64,000 bases of DNA. It comes from Rikenellaceae bacterium. GTDB lineage: Bacteria; Bacteroidota; Bacteroidia; Bacteroidales; Rikenellaceae. The stretch covers positions 30,207 to 94,206 of the forward strand of contig SUZF01000006.1 in NCBI GenBank assembly GCA_015060065.1. The letters are read 5' to 3'. The notes under the pieces are model-generated. The model had not been told where the DNA came from. It ran no database searches and saw only the letters and a list, made by a program, of their open reading frames with translations. Shown here in pieces: positions 1 through 9,591 of this stretch (its first letter is position 1; every line of letters begins with the position of its first letter). A program made the translations under genes and the position numbers.

Positions 1-437
1 GCCTTGCAGTGGTCGATAATAACTCTATTTTTGGCTATGCAAACTACGCCATCGACCCTCTCTTTCTCGAAATTGGCAGTTGTTGCTATCTGATTTCCGT
101 TGATGCGGAGAAATGTTGAAGGAATGGAATTTTTGACGTTCCAATAGCCTGCATTTACGCCGAAATCGGCTCCGTTTGCAGTCGCGGTTTGCGAGAGCGG
201 AGAGAGCTTTTCGGGGAGAACAATTGCCGTCGTAAAATGCTTGGGCGAGTAGCGGATTACCGAAATCGTTTGCGCTGAATTAAAGATATTTACGCGCTCG
301 ATGCGGTATCCCTCGACTCCGTTGGGGAGGTTGAGATTTTGACGTTTTGCAGCAGCGAAATTCTCCTGGTCGTAACTCTGTGCCAGTGACGAAAATGACA
401 GCACAATAGTGGCTGTAAGAAGTAGTAGTTTTTTCAT
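1..437 (-). CDS. Secreted NAGPA-like phosphodiester glycosidase family protein (3' truncated)
   Basis: Not in the ORF track because it runs off the left edge. Reading the minus strand from ATG at 437 gives 145 residues beginning MKKLLLLTATIVLSFSSLAQ, a clear signal peptide ending at an AQ cleavage site. The mature part contains GADFGVNAGYWN, which resembles the glycine/asparagine-rich strand of NAGPA-domain (DUF2233) proteins, a family including N-acetylglucosamine-1-phosphodiester alpha-N-acetylglucosaminidase. The function is inferred from that motif only; the catalytic C-terminal part lies outside the window. It is transcribed divergently from the large lipoprotein cluster at 834. Alternative: another secreted beta-rich protein of unknown role. 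Confidence 0.6.
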   Translation of the reverse strand, partial: MKKLLLLTATIVLSFSSLAQSYDQENFAAAKRQNLNLPNGVEGYRIERVNIFNSAQTISVIRYSPKHFTTAIVLPEKLSPLSQTATANGADFGVNAGYWNVKNSIPSTFLRINGNQIATTANFEKERVDGVVCIAKNRVIIDHCK

Positions 438-617
438 CTGTTTTGGTCGTTTTATGTGATTTTTACAAGCCAAAGATATCGATTTCCTTGCGAAAATGCA
501 AATCGAAAAAATGGCGTTCAGACTCCCTTGGATTTATTAAATTGCTTAAATATGTACTTGTGTGTTTCTAAAAATATTTATTATGCTGATAAAATGTTAA
601 AAATTAACGAAAAATTC

Positions 618-648
618 TTGGTGGTAACACAATAATTTGCTACCTTTG
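618..648 (+). promoter_or_regulatory. Bacteroidetes-type promoter for the 834-18968 cluster
   Basis: TTG (618-620), 20 nt, then TACCTTTG (641-648), matching the Bacteroidetes sigma-ABfr pattern TTG-N19-21-TAnnTTTG. The predicted start near 655 leaves an A-rich untranslated leader of about 180 nt before the ATG at 834. I recognise no riboswitch in that leader, and see nothing else in 438-833. Confidence 0.6.
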
Positions 649-833
649 TTTAGAATATGGGCAGGTGTGAATGTCCGAATGTTATTTTATTAAAATAAAG
701 GGTTGCCAAGAAGCGTAGAAAACCGACTATAAAACAGACGAAACAAAGGATTGAAAGTTAAAAACAAATAACGAAAAGTTAAACAAATAATTAACCAAAT
801 TAAAAACCTAACAAATTACCAAAACAAAACGCT

Positions 834-3800
834 ATGAAAAAAATCTCCTATTTATTGGGTTGCGCTCTGGTGGCATTTGTCTTCGTATCTTGTACGGATG
901 ATAGCAACACAGAGCCAGGTTCCGGTGCTGGAGCAAGCGGTTCGACGGTGCTTACTGCCTCGATTGAGGATTTGGTTTTGACATCGTTAGAGGTTACACC
1001 TCCCCAAGAGGGTGAGGGTGAAGGTGCGATGGCGCAAGATGTCGCTCCCGAATCGCCCGCTCACGTCTGGGCAAAGACCGACAAACTTGGTGTCTTTGGC
1101 TCGGAAAGCGGAATCAATGCAAAGTACACACTCTACAACGAGAGCGTTGATAAGAGTGAGGGTAAGTTCTACGGACCAGAGGTCGTGGGCGAGGTCTATG
1201 CCTACTTCCCTTGGCAGGAGAATGTGACTGCTTCCGGTTCGCAACTTAATCTGCCGTTCCCCTCGGAGCAGATTTACAATGCCGATGTTAAGACGCAATT
1301 TGCGCAGAATACTTCGGTATATGTAGCCAAGGCTTCGGAGGGCGTTGTTGAGTTGCTCCACCCGATGGGCTGCATCGGTATCGCCATCAAGGGCGATGTG
1401 GATATCTACTCGGTTTCCTTGTCGAGTAAGTCGAAGCCCCTCTCCGGAACGATTGCTCTCGATTATGAGAACAACTTTGCAGTATCGACGGTCAATAACT
1501 CGTCGCGCAGTGTGAAACTGACGTTGGAGACTCCGGTTCACGTGGATATGTTTGAGCCGACGGTATTCTATCTGATGTTGCCTCCTGCAACTTATGACGA
1601 CCTCGCAATCGCAATTGATACCAACGAGGGTTCGTTTGGTAAGGATTTGGCGGGCGAGTATCAGGTTGAGCGTATCTCGCTGACCAATTTCGAAGGCTCG
1701 GTGGGTAATGCAACCATTGTTGCCGATTTCGAGATGCTTACGCTTGACGGCACGACCGACTCCGCAGCAAAGGCATGGAGCGAAGGCTCGGTTATGGGTA
1801 TCTTCGCAGGCGATGCAGTCAATTCGAAATATTCGCTTTTGGCTGGCGAGGCAGGAAAGACCGAGGCTACATTCAAAGGCATCGAGGCAAAGGGAGATGT
1901 GGTTGCATATTATCCCTATTCGGCAGATGCAAAACTCGATGGCTCGAAACTTACTATTTCTGTTCCCGCTACGCAGGAGTACTACGCTGACCTCTTCACT
2001 CACTTCAAGGAGAATACTCCCTTTGTTGTGGCAAAGGCTGCCGAGGGCGAGAAACTTACCTTCGAGTATGTTACGGGTGTTATCGCTATCAAAGTTAAGG
2101 CAGAGTGTACGGTTAAGAGCATCGCTGTTTCCAGCCCCAATAAGGGTATAGCCGGAAATATGGTTGTCGATTTGGATAACAACTACGCTATCACTCCCGC
2201 AGCGAGCGGAAGCCGTAGCCTCGTTTCGTTGAACTGTGGCGAAGGTGTTGTATCAACCAACGCCGACCCGACGACATTCTACGTATTGCTTCCTCCCGCA
2301 ACCTACAATGGTTTGGCGGTGCGTGTAACCACCACTGATGGCGATACGCTCATTGCAAATCTCGATAATAATGTGGAGATTCAGCCTTTGACAACTACGG
2401 CATTTGATAAGGATGTGTCGTACATTACTGTTACGGTATCGAAGGATGCGTCGTTGCTCGCTAACAAGAGTAATAAGCAGATTTGGACAGCTGACGATGT
2501 TTTGTCGGTTTTCGATGCGACTTCGCAGACCATCAAGCAGGGTATCCTCATTTCCGGTGAGAACACTGCAACCGGTGAGTTTAAGGTTGCCGGTGCTACC
2601 GAGGCAGACGTTTATGAGTGGGTTGCTTGGGGTCCGTCAATGGCAATGTTGCAGGGCAGCTTGACCTTTAACTACCGAAATACGGCTTCGTTGGTTGGTG
2701 CCGATAAGGCGTATGGTACCGCTTTGGGTGCAATGTTCGGTCGTAATAACGGCGGCAAGTTTGCGTTGAAGAGCCTTATGGGTTGTATGGCAATCCGTGT
2801 TAAGGGTTCGGGTACGCTTAAAGCCCTCACGATTAAGAATGGCTCGCAGGTTATCTCGACTGACTCGAAGATGTCGATAGATCCGGCTACCGCAACACAA
2901 GCAGTTCCTTCGTGGTCATTCATCAAGAGTTCTGCGGAGCCTACCTATATATATATAAATACAGACATGGAGATTGCGCTCTCGTCGAGCGAATATACTA
3001 CTTTGTATGTTGATGTTCCCGCAGGTATTGATTGGAATGCACTGCAAATCGGTGTTGTTACCAGTGAGTGCTCGTATGTGAAGAGCGTTGCAGCTCCTAC
3101 CGTAAATGCAAATGCGGCTCCCGTGAATGTTCTTGACGTGGATCTTACTGCTGTTGCCAATAAGGCTTCGGGCGCGACGGCTCTCGATGAGGGTGGTAAG
3201 CATGCTAACTGCTATATCGTGGCTCCTAATGGTGGCGAGAACTACTACTCGTTTGAGTTGAAGCATGTTAATGGCGTTGCTCTTGCTAACGACCAGATGG
3301 TTGGTGCCGAGTGGACATATGCACAGACGGCTTGGGCTACATCTTACAACCTTGTGGATGAGGTCTATTTGAGCCGTGCAACTGGAAAGGTAGCGTTCCG
3401 TCACGACGGTATCCAAAAGGGTAATGCGAAGTTGGCTATTACCAACGATGCTTACAAGATCGGCTGGGTATATCACATCTGGTGTACCGACACTCCGCAG
3501 GATGTCTATATGGAGGGTACTGCGGATAAGACATTGAGCATTACTCAATATCGCTGGTTGGACCGCAACCTCGGTGCTACGTACGCTCCTCACACTGTTG
3601 CCGAGTGTAAGAATATCTCTGCCGAGAACGCGGCTGCGGCTTGTGGTTTTATCTTCCAGTATGGTAATCCTAATGGATATCCGGGTGCCGAGGTAATGAC
3701 CGTCGAGACCAAGAATGAGACGAGTAATTTTGCACATCGTAAGAATTATGTAATCTATGGTTTTGATTCGTATGTTCAAGGTTCGTTCAAGACTTCGAAT

Positions 3801-4421
3801 TCGTTGAAGGCAAGTGCTGATGGTGCTATCTCGTATCCCAATTATATTTATTCGAAGGCAAATCATGCAGGTACCAGCCAATGGTTCAATGGCGATATCG
3901 AGTGCTACGGAACTCAAACAACATTATCTACTTGTTTGTGGTGGACAGTTAGTAGCACTCCTAGTTCGATCGCTATAAAAGATAAATCAAAGTATGATCC
4001 GTGTCCGTATGGATATTGCATTCCTAACCAGGGTATGATTTATCGTGCTTTGCAGTGCAAGGGCGAACTCAATACTTCCAATAATGCGGCAAGACGTTAC
4101 TATACCGCAGTTTATGACGGAGAGGTTGCGTACGGCTCGTATTGTATCAGCGATGATGATGCTAATGTATATTGGTTCCCGAATGGAGGTTATGGAGTGG
4201 CGAGCAACAAGAATGTCGGTGTTGCTAGTTATATCTATGCTTCGCGAAATTCAGCAAGTAATACGCAGCCTACATTGAATGGTCCGGCGTATATGGTATG
4301 TACTTCCAAGGTGGGTGATAATGCAACTACGGCAGGTTTTAGTGCTTCATATAGTGGTGGCGGATCCGTATCTCTGACTACCGGATATCAGATTCGTTGT
4401 GTCCGTCAAATGAAGCAATAA
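834..4421 (+). CDS. Giant lipoprotein: three fimbrillin-like modules plus C-terminal FISUMP-type domain
   Basis: 1195 residues. The N-terminus has a lipoprotein signal ending in the lipobox FVSC, so it is probably anchored in the outer membrane facing outward. Three similar modules of about 236 residues follow, each opening with a W-x(3-4)-D/G-x-(L/V/M)-(G/S)-(V/I)-F motif (near residues 78, 314 and 550) and a YxYFPW/YYPY strand. This resembles fimbrillin/Mfa-like domains. From about residue 900 the sequence WLDRNLGATYA and later FIFQYGNP resemble the Fibrobacter succinogenes major paralogous (FISUMP) domain. It is first in the cluster, 25 nt before a paralogue of the same architecture. Probably a surface adhesin or glycan/protein-binding component; the ligand is unknown. 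Confidence 0.75.
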   Translation: MKKISYLLGCALVAFVFVSCTDDSNTEPGSGAGASGSTVLTASIEDLVLTSLEVTPPQEGEGEGAMAQDVAPESPAHVWAKTDKLGVFGSESGINAKYTLYNESVDKSEGKFYGPEVVGEVYAYFPWQENVTASGSQLNLPFPSEQIYNADVKTQFAQNTSVYVAKASEGVVELLHPMGCIGIAIKGDVDIYSVSLSSKSKPLSGTIALDYENNFAVSTVNNSSRSVKLTLETPVHVDMFEPTVFYLMLPPATYDDLAIAIDTNEGSFGKDLAGEYQVERISLTNFEGSVGNATIVADFEMLTLDGTTDSAAKAWSEGSVMGIFAGDAVNSKYSLLAGEAGKTEATFKGIEAKGDVVAYYPYSADAKLDGSKLTISVPATQEYYADLFTHFKENTPFVVAKAAEGEKLTFEYVTGVIAIKVKAECTVKSIAVSSPNKGIAGNMVVDLDNNYAITPAASGSRSLVSLNCGEGVVSTNADPTTFYVLLPPATYNGLAVRVTTTDGDTLIANLDNNVEIQPLTTTAFDKDVSYITVTVSKDASLLANKSNKQIWTADDVLSVFDATSQTIKQGILISGENTATGEFKVAGATEADVYEWVAWGPSMAMLQGSLTFNYRNTASLVGADKAYGTALGAMFGRNNGGKFALKSLMGCMAIRVKGSGTLKALTIKNGSQVISTDSKMSIDPATATQAVPSWSFIKSSAEPTYIYINTDMEIALSSSEYTTLYVDVPAGIDWNALQIGVVTSECSYVKSVAAPTVNANAAPVNVLDVDLTAVANKASGATALDEGGKHANCYIVAPNGGENYYSFELKHVNGVALANDQMVGAEWTYAQTAWATSYNLVDEVYLSRATGKVAFRHDGIQKGNAKLAITNDAYKIGWVYHIWCTDTPQDVYMEGTADKTLSITQYRWLDRNLGATYAPHTVAECKNISAENAAAACGFIFQYGNPNGYPGAEVMTVETKNETSNFAHRKNYVIYGFDSYVQGSFKTSNSLKASADGAISYPNYIYSKANHAGTSQWFNGDIECYGTQTTLSTCLWWTVSSTPSSIAIKDKSKYDPCPYGYCIPNQGMIYRALQCKGELNTSNNAARRYYTAVYDGEVAYGSYCISDDDANVYWFPNGGYGVASNKNVGVASYIYASRNSASNTQPTLNGPAYMVCTSKVGDNATTAGFSASYSGGGSVSLTTGYQIRCVRQMKQ

Positions 4422-4446
4422 TAGGAAATTCTAAAAAGTAAAAGAT

Positions 4447-7400
4447 ATGAAAAAAATATTCAGTCTATTCGCAATCGCGATTCTCGGATTGGCAGCCACA
4501 GGCTGTACCGAGGATGCTGTCGAGGAGGTAAAGGAAGTTCCTACCGTCGATGGAGTGACGATGCTCGTGGCACAGCCGGAGGAGTTCGCCATTCGCAAGG
4601 GTAGTGACACCTTGACAGCGACAGAGTCGCGTACATGGAGTGCTGATGCGAAGGTCGGTGTCTATGGTACGACGATGGGTAGCAATGTCGAGTATAAACT
4701 GTTCAGCAGTTATGAGGGTGCCGTTGAAGGTGCTTTCTATGGCAAGGAGGTGCAGGGCGAACTCTACATCTACTATCCTTACTATGCGGGCAGTAGCCGT
4801 GACGGCTCGAAGGTAACGCTTCCGTTGCCCGAAACTCAAACCTACAATGCAGACTTCGGTCAGCAGATGGCAGATTACAATCCTACGCTTGTGGCAAAGG
4901 CTGCGACGAGCGAGGTTACATTCAACTATCTGGCAGGTGCGCTTGGCGTACAGGTGCAGGGTGGTGCAATGGTCAAGAAGATTGTTGTCAGCAGCGAGAA
5001 TAGCGCGCTGGCAGGTCTTGTGGCTGTTGATTTTGCCCGTGACTTTGAGGTTAGTGCAGTTGAAGGCTCGAAGAAGTCTATCACGCTCGATTGTGGCGAG
5101 GGTGTCTTGACTTCGCTCGATGCTCCGACTACGTTCTACGTGCTGGTACCCCCCGCAACCTACGATGACTTGACGGTTACGATTACTATCGACGGTGGCG
5201 AGTTCTCGAAGAGTGTCGAAGGGGCTTATACTATCACTCGTCTGAATGCGGTTGATACAACAACTCCTGCGGCCAATGCAACTATCGTGGCTACGTTTGA
5301 TACACTGCAAATCGGTGATGAGAGTGATGATTCGCGCGTTTGGGCAGAGAATGCAGCATTCGGTGTATTTGCCGAGGGCGTGGAGAATACAAAGTATGTT
5401 ATCGCTCCGAATGAGGCCGGTAAAGGCGAGGCAATCTTCGCCGGTGGCGATGTTACGGGCAACTTCTTGGCATACTATCCGTGGTCGAATGTGACGACCA
5501 AGTCGGAGGATGTGCTGAAAGTCTATATGAATCCCGTTCAGACCTATAACGCTAACCGCCTGACTCAATTTGCGGAGAATGCTCCCTATATGATTGCAAA
5601 TGGCGTAGTTGGCGAGCCTGTCAAATTCCAATATGTGAATGGTGCGCTCGGTCTGCGTTGCAAGGTTGATGGAAATATCCAGAAAGTTGAGCTTCTTGGC
5701 GAAAATGGAGCAGCGTTCTCCGGCTCGGTTAATGTAAATCTGGCAGAGAACTACGCTGTTTCGGCAACAGCCGACTCCAAGAACTTCCTGACTCTCGATT
5801 GTGGCGAGGAGGGTGTTGCTTCGACGTATGACAATCCTACTACGCTCTTCGTTTGTCTGCCTGCGGCAACCTACAATAACTTTGAGGTTACGCTTACGAT
5901 GGCCGATGGCTCTTTCGTGAAGAGTTTTATCAAGACTCCTGTCGAGGTTAAACCTTTGGAAATCAATGTTTCGGAGAAGGAGGTGACCTACTCGATTCTC
6001 GATATCGAGTTGGAGCAGTCAGATGTTAATTGCAAGAAAGTTTGGGATGCAGATGACCTCGTGTCGATTTTCGATATCGATAATAATCGCCTTTCGACCG
6101 GTGCGATATTCCGTGGTACAGGTGTAGGTACTGCAAAGGCAACCTTTACCGTGCCGAGCGAGAATCTCGCAGTAATCTACCCGGCACAGGATATGGCAAA
6201 TCTGGGTCTTGAAGGCACCGTTGCATCGTTCCTCCTTCCGGAGGTTCAGAAATTTGACGCTTCGGGCGTTATTCCTGACGACACAATGCCGTTTGCCGGT
6301 CTGGTAAATCCCACTACGGGCAAGTTGTTCAACTTGCTGTCGGTACTCGAAGTGAAACTTACTGGTGACTTGACGGTTAATAAGATTGTGGTTAAGAGTG
6401 CATCGAGAAAGTTGTCGGGTAAGGCAACCATTGATGCAAACTATACAGATGCCCCTGTTGTTCGTATGACCGCAGAGTCGTCGAATAGTGTGACAATCGA
6501 CTGTGGTGAGGGTATCAAGTTGAGCTCGACTGCAACGATTGTCAATGTGGTAATCCCCGCTGCTGCTTATCCCGAAGGCGACATCTCGATTGATGTACAT
6601 ACCGACCTCGGTGTTTATGGCAATATGCCGACTGCATGTACGCTTACCCGTGCCGCAGTTACGCAGAAGAGCGTGGAAGTACCCATGCCGACAAGCCTTA
6701 CTCCGACCGATGCAGATTTTGCAAACTGCTTTGTTCTGAATAAGGCCGGTTGGTATTGCTTCACTCCCAAGACTCGCGGAGGATATGACCGCGTGGCAAA
6801 CGAGGATATCGTGAAGGAGAATACCGCAGCGTATGTTCTCTACGAGAGTTCGGAGTCGATGCTGACCAATGCAACTTATGTGGCTGCGAAGAATATGATT
6901 ACCTTCATGTATGACGGTACGGCAGGTAATGGCGGTATCTGCGTAGCAGATGCTCCCGATAATATCTGCTGGACTTGGCATATCTGGTGTCCAGGCGAGA
7001 CCATGAAGGATATTACTCTTGGAACCATTACTGTTATGGACCGCAATATCGGTGCTCGTAAGATTCCGGGAATGCTTTCGGCTGCGAAGAGATTGACGTT
7101 GGAGGAGAAGTTGCAGTCGGCTGGTTTGTTCTATCAGATGGGTCGTCCTACTCCATTCCCTGGTGCAAAAGCTTGGGCAAATGAGGAATGGGCAACTCGT
7201 CTGGGCTTGGATAATAATACTATTTCAGAGGTATTCTACTATCCGAGTGCTTCTCTTCTTGAAAATGGACAGATGTTTAAGTGTGGTGTGGGTGTAACAA
7301 CCGAGACTGCACCTATGGGAGTTAAGAATCCGATGCACTACTTTATCCTCGAAAACAAGGGTGATAATAAGTATTGGAGCGAAGACTTTAAGTTGGATAC

Positions 7401-7800
7401 CAATAGTGAGAGTTATCCTTGGAACTATTCGGTAGCCGCAAACATTCAGTTTGATCCGTGTCCGGCAGGTTATCAGTTGCCTACTTATGCCGAGTTGTCG
7501 GCTGCTTTGAAGGCGGTGACTTGGACTAGTATCGGAAAGACGGATATGTCGGTACCTGATGGTCTGTTTACAACAACAAAACGCGCCTATATTGCCAACG
7601 GCGGATACCGCTCGTCTTATGGTTTGTTCAATGCAACAGGTTCGGAATCTGCACACTTCCTTATTGCTACGGGTGCTGCGGATGCCGAGGATAATGCGAC
7701 AACGTATAACCGAGTTTATCTTGGAATTGAGAACAAGAATATTGGCGGTTCGAAGTGGGTTCCCGGTAATGGCGCACCTGTTCGTTGTATCAAGAAATAA
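4447..7800 (+). CDS. Giant lipoprotein, paralogue of the preceding gene
   Basis: 1117 residues, lipobox AATGC after a short hydrophobic leader. It repeats the architecture of its upstream neighbour: three fimbrillin-like modules beginning near residues 63 (TWSADAKVGVYG), 297 (VWAENAAFGVFA) and 532 (VWDADDLVSIFD). A C-terminal FISUMP-like domain follows with VMDRNIGARK near residue 863 and QFDPCPAGYQLPTYAEL, a phrase typical of that domain. The pair therefore arose by tandem duplication of a whole multidomain gene and then diverged. Same operon, 25 nt after the first copy. Likely surface exposed; role as adhesin or substrate-binding partner of the downstream SusCD pair is inference. Confidence 0.75.
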   Translation: MKKIFSLFAIAILGLAATGCTEDAVEEVKEVPTVDGVTMLVAQPEEFAIRKGSDTLTATESRTWSADAKVGVYGTTMGSNVEYKLFSSYEGAVEGAFYGKEVQGELYIYYPYYAGSSRDGSKVTLPLPETQTYNADFGQQMADYNPTLVAKAATSEVTFNYLAGALGVQVQGGAMVKKIVVSSENSALAGLVAVDFARDFEVSAVEGSKKSITLDCGEGVLTSLDAPTTFYVLVPPATYDDLTVTITIDGGEFSKSVEGAYTITRLNAVDTTTPAANATIVATFDTLQIGDESDDSRVWAENAAFGVFAEGVENTKYVIAPNEAGKGEAIFAGGDVTGNFLAYYPWSNVTTKSEDVLKVYMNPVQTYNANRLTQFAENAPYMIANGVVGEPVKFQYVNGALGLRCKVDGNIQKVELLGENGAAFSGSVNVNLAENYAVSATADSKNFLTLDCGEEGVASTYDNPTTLFVCLPAATYNNFEVTLTMADGSFVKSFIKTPVEVKPLEINVSEKEVTYSILDIELEQSDVNCKKVWDADDLVSIFDIDNNRLSTGAIFRGTGVGTAKATFTVPSENLAVIYPAQDMANLGLEGTVASFLLPEVQKFDASGVIPDDTMPFAGLVNPTTGKLFNLLSVLEVKLTGDLTVNKIVVKSASRKLSGKATIDANYTDAPVVRMTAESSNSVTIDCGEGIKLSSTATIVNVVIPAAAYPEGDISIDVHTDLGVYGNMPTACTLTRAAVTQKSVEVPMPTSLTPTDADFANCFVLNKAGWYCFTPKTRGGYDRVANEDIVKENTAAYVLYESSESMLTNATYVAAKNMITFMYDGTAGNGGICVADAPDNICWTWHIWCPGETMKDITLGTITVMDRNIGARKIPGMLSAAKRLTLEEKLQSAGLFYQMGRPTPFPGAKAWANEEWATRLGLDNNTISEVFYYPSASLLENGQMFKCGVGVTTETAPMGVKNPMHYFILENKGDNKYWSEDFKLDTNSESYPWNYSVAANIQFDPCPAGYQLPTYAELSAALKAVTWTSIGKTDMSVPDGLFTTTKRAYIANGGYRSSYGLFNATGSESAHFLIATGAADAEDNATTYNRVYLGIENKNIGGSKWVPGNGAPVRCIKK

Positions 7801-7829
7801 TTTGTAATGAAGAAAAACACAATAAAACT

Positions 7830-8552
7830 ATGAAAAAGATTATCAATTTTATTCTCGTGGCTGTGGCTGCGGTAGGTTTCTCTTCTTGCAAAGATGAGGT
7901 GACTATCGTAGATACCCAAAACAGCTTTACCGAGATTATCGTAACGCCCGATGCCGGTCAGAAGTCGGTGTTGGTGCGTACCGAGGGCAAATGGAGCGTC
8001 TCGGTCGATGAGGCAGGTGCAGAGTGGGTCGAGTTCGTAGGCGCAACTTCGGGTAAGGGCGAGGGAGCCTTTACGTTCAAGTATGCCGAGAACCGTCCGA
8101 CCGAAATCTCGCGTGGTCTGCGTCGTAAGGCTTCGATTGTAGTCTTGACGGGCGACCAATTTACCTCTAAAACTATTGAACTTAAACAGTGCGGTGTGGC
8201 ACCGACCCTGATGTTCCGCTCGGAGGCTATCGAGATTTCGAGCGAGGCGCAGGAGGTATGCCGTGTGAGCCTTGATTCTAACTTGTCGGTTGCCGATACC
8301 GAGTCGTTCCGCTTCGGAGTCGTGTCACCGCAGGGTACGGATTGGCTCTCGAACTTCGGTGTAAGCCAAGACTGCTCGTCAATCACATTCTCTTGCACCG
8401 AGAATACTTCGGGCGCACCTCGCGTTGCCGTTGTGTCGGTAAATTATGTGGATCCGTGGGGTGAGACCTTCGTTTCGACCTGCGGTGTTCAGCAGAATGT
8501 TCCGGTTGTCGAGGAACCCGAAGATCCGGAGAATGCCGGCAGTGAAGAATAA
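7830..8552 (+). CDS. BACON-domain lipoprotein
   Basis: The ORF track starts at 7785 inside the previous gene. The ATG at 7830 gives a proper lipoprotein leader (MKKIINFILVAVAAVGFSSC) and is chosen here; the product is 240 residues. The segment around residues 35-110 (TEGKWSVSVDEAGAEWVEFV) has the W-x-V-x(n)-W pattern of BACON domains, Bacteroidetes carbohydrate- or mucin-associated modules. A second, weaker repeat follows to about residue 220. There is no catalytic signature. It sits 29 nt after the giant lipoproteins and 27 nt before the EEP hydrolase, consistent with an accessory binding or spacer protein of the same surface system. Confidence 0.75.
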   Translation: MKKIINFILVAVAAVGFSSCKDEVTIVDTQNSFTEIIVTPDAGQKSVLVRTEGKWSVSVDEAGAEWVEFVGATSGKGEGAFTFKYAENRPTEISRGLRRKASIVVLTGDQFTSKTIELKQCGVAPTLMFRSEAIEISSEAQEVCRVSLDSNLSVADTESFRFGVVSPQGTDWLSNFGVSQDCSSITFSCTENTSGAPRVAVVSVNYVDPWGETFVSTCGVQQNVPVVEEPEDPENAGSEE

Positions 8553-8579
8553 CCCGAATAACCGAAAAACGAATTAGTT

Positions 8580-9569
8580 ATGAAAAAATATTCATTTATA
8601 AAGGCTCTTCTTCTGCCGGTTGTAGTGTTGCTGTGTGCTACGGGTTGCGAAACCGAGTACAAGCACGTTTCCGGCGATACGGAGCTCGATGTAGAGTTTG
8701 ATAACAACATTACATCGGATGAGTTCCGCCTTATCTGCTTCAATATCCAGAATGGTATGTGGTGGGATCAGGCAAATAATTATGATAACTTTGTAGCGTG
8801 GGTTCAGAAGTACAATCCCGATATTATGTGTATTCAGGAGGCTTCGACCATCTATAAGAATGGAACAAACTCTTCGCAATCTTACGCTAAACGATATCTG
8901 CCCTACGGATATCAAAATTATACCCCGTCATCGACGCTCGATATGGAGCCGAAGGGATGGAAAGAGTTGGCAAAGCGTTGGGGTCACGACTACGTGGTTA
9001 TCGGTGCGCATCAGGACAACTTCCCCGTTGTCTTTACCTCGCGCTTCCCGATTCAGCGCATAGCGCAACTTGGCGGACCGCTGCTTTCTCATGGCGGTTG
9101 TCACGTTATCATCAACGGAATCCACATGGTAGGCCTTCACACTTGGCCCCAAGCGTATGCCAAGGGTGATTCGGACACCAATCCTTCGAATCGTACTCGC
9201 GGAAATCAGTATCGTCTGCAAGAGGTGCAGGACATTCTCTCGCGCACGATTAACAGCGACGAATACTATGACGAGAAGAATTGGATCATCATGGGCGACT
9301 TCAACTCGAAGTTCAATGAGCCTGCAATCTTGGAGATGCAGAATAACTCGCTCACCGATATCTTGACTTATAACCACAACTACGTATCGCGTACCGGTCG
9401 CGTGGATTATATCTTCGCAACGGATAATATGCTTCGCAGTGTGGTTCAGTCGGTGGATATTCAGGACGGCTTTGCTCGTTCCGAGAAGCATGAAGCAACC
9501 GGCTTCTGGAAGTATTCGGACCATTATCCTCTGATGGTCGATTTCAAAATTTATGATGAGGAGGAGTAG
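8580..9569 (+). CDS. Endonuclease/exonuclease/phosphatase (EEP) family lipoprotein
   Basis: 329 residues with lipobox CATGC, so a surface or periplasmic lipid-anchored enzyme. The EEP fold signatures are all present: FNIQNG near residue 53, IQEAS (metal-binding Glu) near 85, MGDFNSKF near 237 and SDHYPLMVDF near 312. EEP proteins are divalent-metal phosphodiesterases or phosphatases acting on nucleic acids, sphingomyelin or inositol phosphates; the substrate cannot be told from sequence. It is the only obvious catalytic protein between the lipoproteins and SusC. It therefore points to a phosphoester polymer, perhaps extracellular nucleic acid, rather than a plain glycan as the target of the cluster. 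Confidence 0.85.
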   Translation: MKKYSFIKALLLPVVVLLCATGCETEYKHVSGDTELDVEFDNNITSDEFRLICFNIQNGMWWDQANNYDNFVAWVQKYNPDIMCIQEASTIYKNGTNSSQSYAKRYLPYGYQNYTPSSTLDMEPKGWKELAKRWGHDYVVIGAHQDNFPVVFTSRFPIQRIAQLGGPLLSHGGCHVIINGIHMVGLHTWPQAYAKGDSDTNPSNRTRGNQYRLQEVQDILSRTINSDEYYDEKNWIIMGDFNSKFNEPAILEMQNNSLTDILTYNHNYVSRTGRVDYIFATDNMLRSVVQSVDIQDGFARSEKHEATGFWKYSDHYPLMVDFKIYDEEE

Positions 9570-9591
9570 GTAACGCTAAAATCTTACGTAA

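Noticed and set aside
987-2003. 338-aa minus-strand ORF opposite the first giant lipoprotein (and similar long antisense ORFs at 2916, 4465, 6019, 10618, 14645, 17286)
   Set aside because: Shadows of well-supported plus-strand genes: no family motifs, Cys/Arg/Ile-rich antisense composition, no promoters.
2944-2957. TATATA dinucleotide run in the first giant lipoprotein as a phase-variation tract
   Set aside because: Short, and encodes ordinary residues (TYIYIN); little evidence for slippage.
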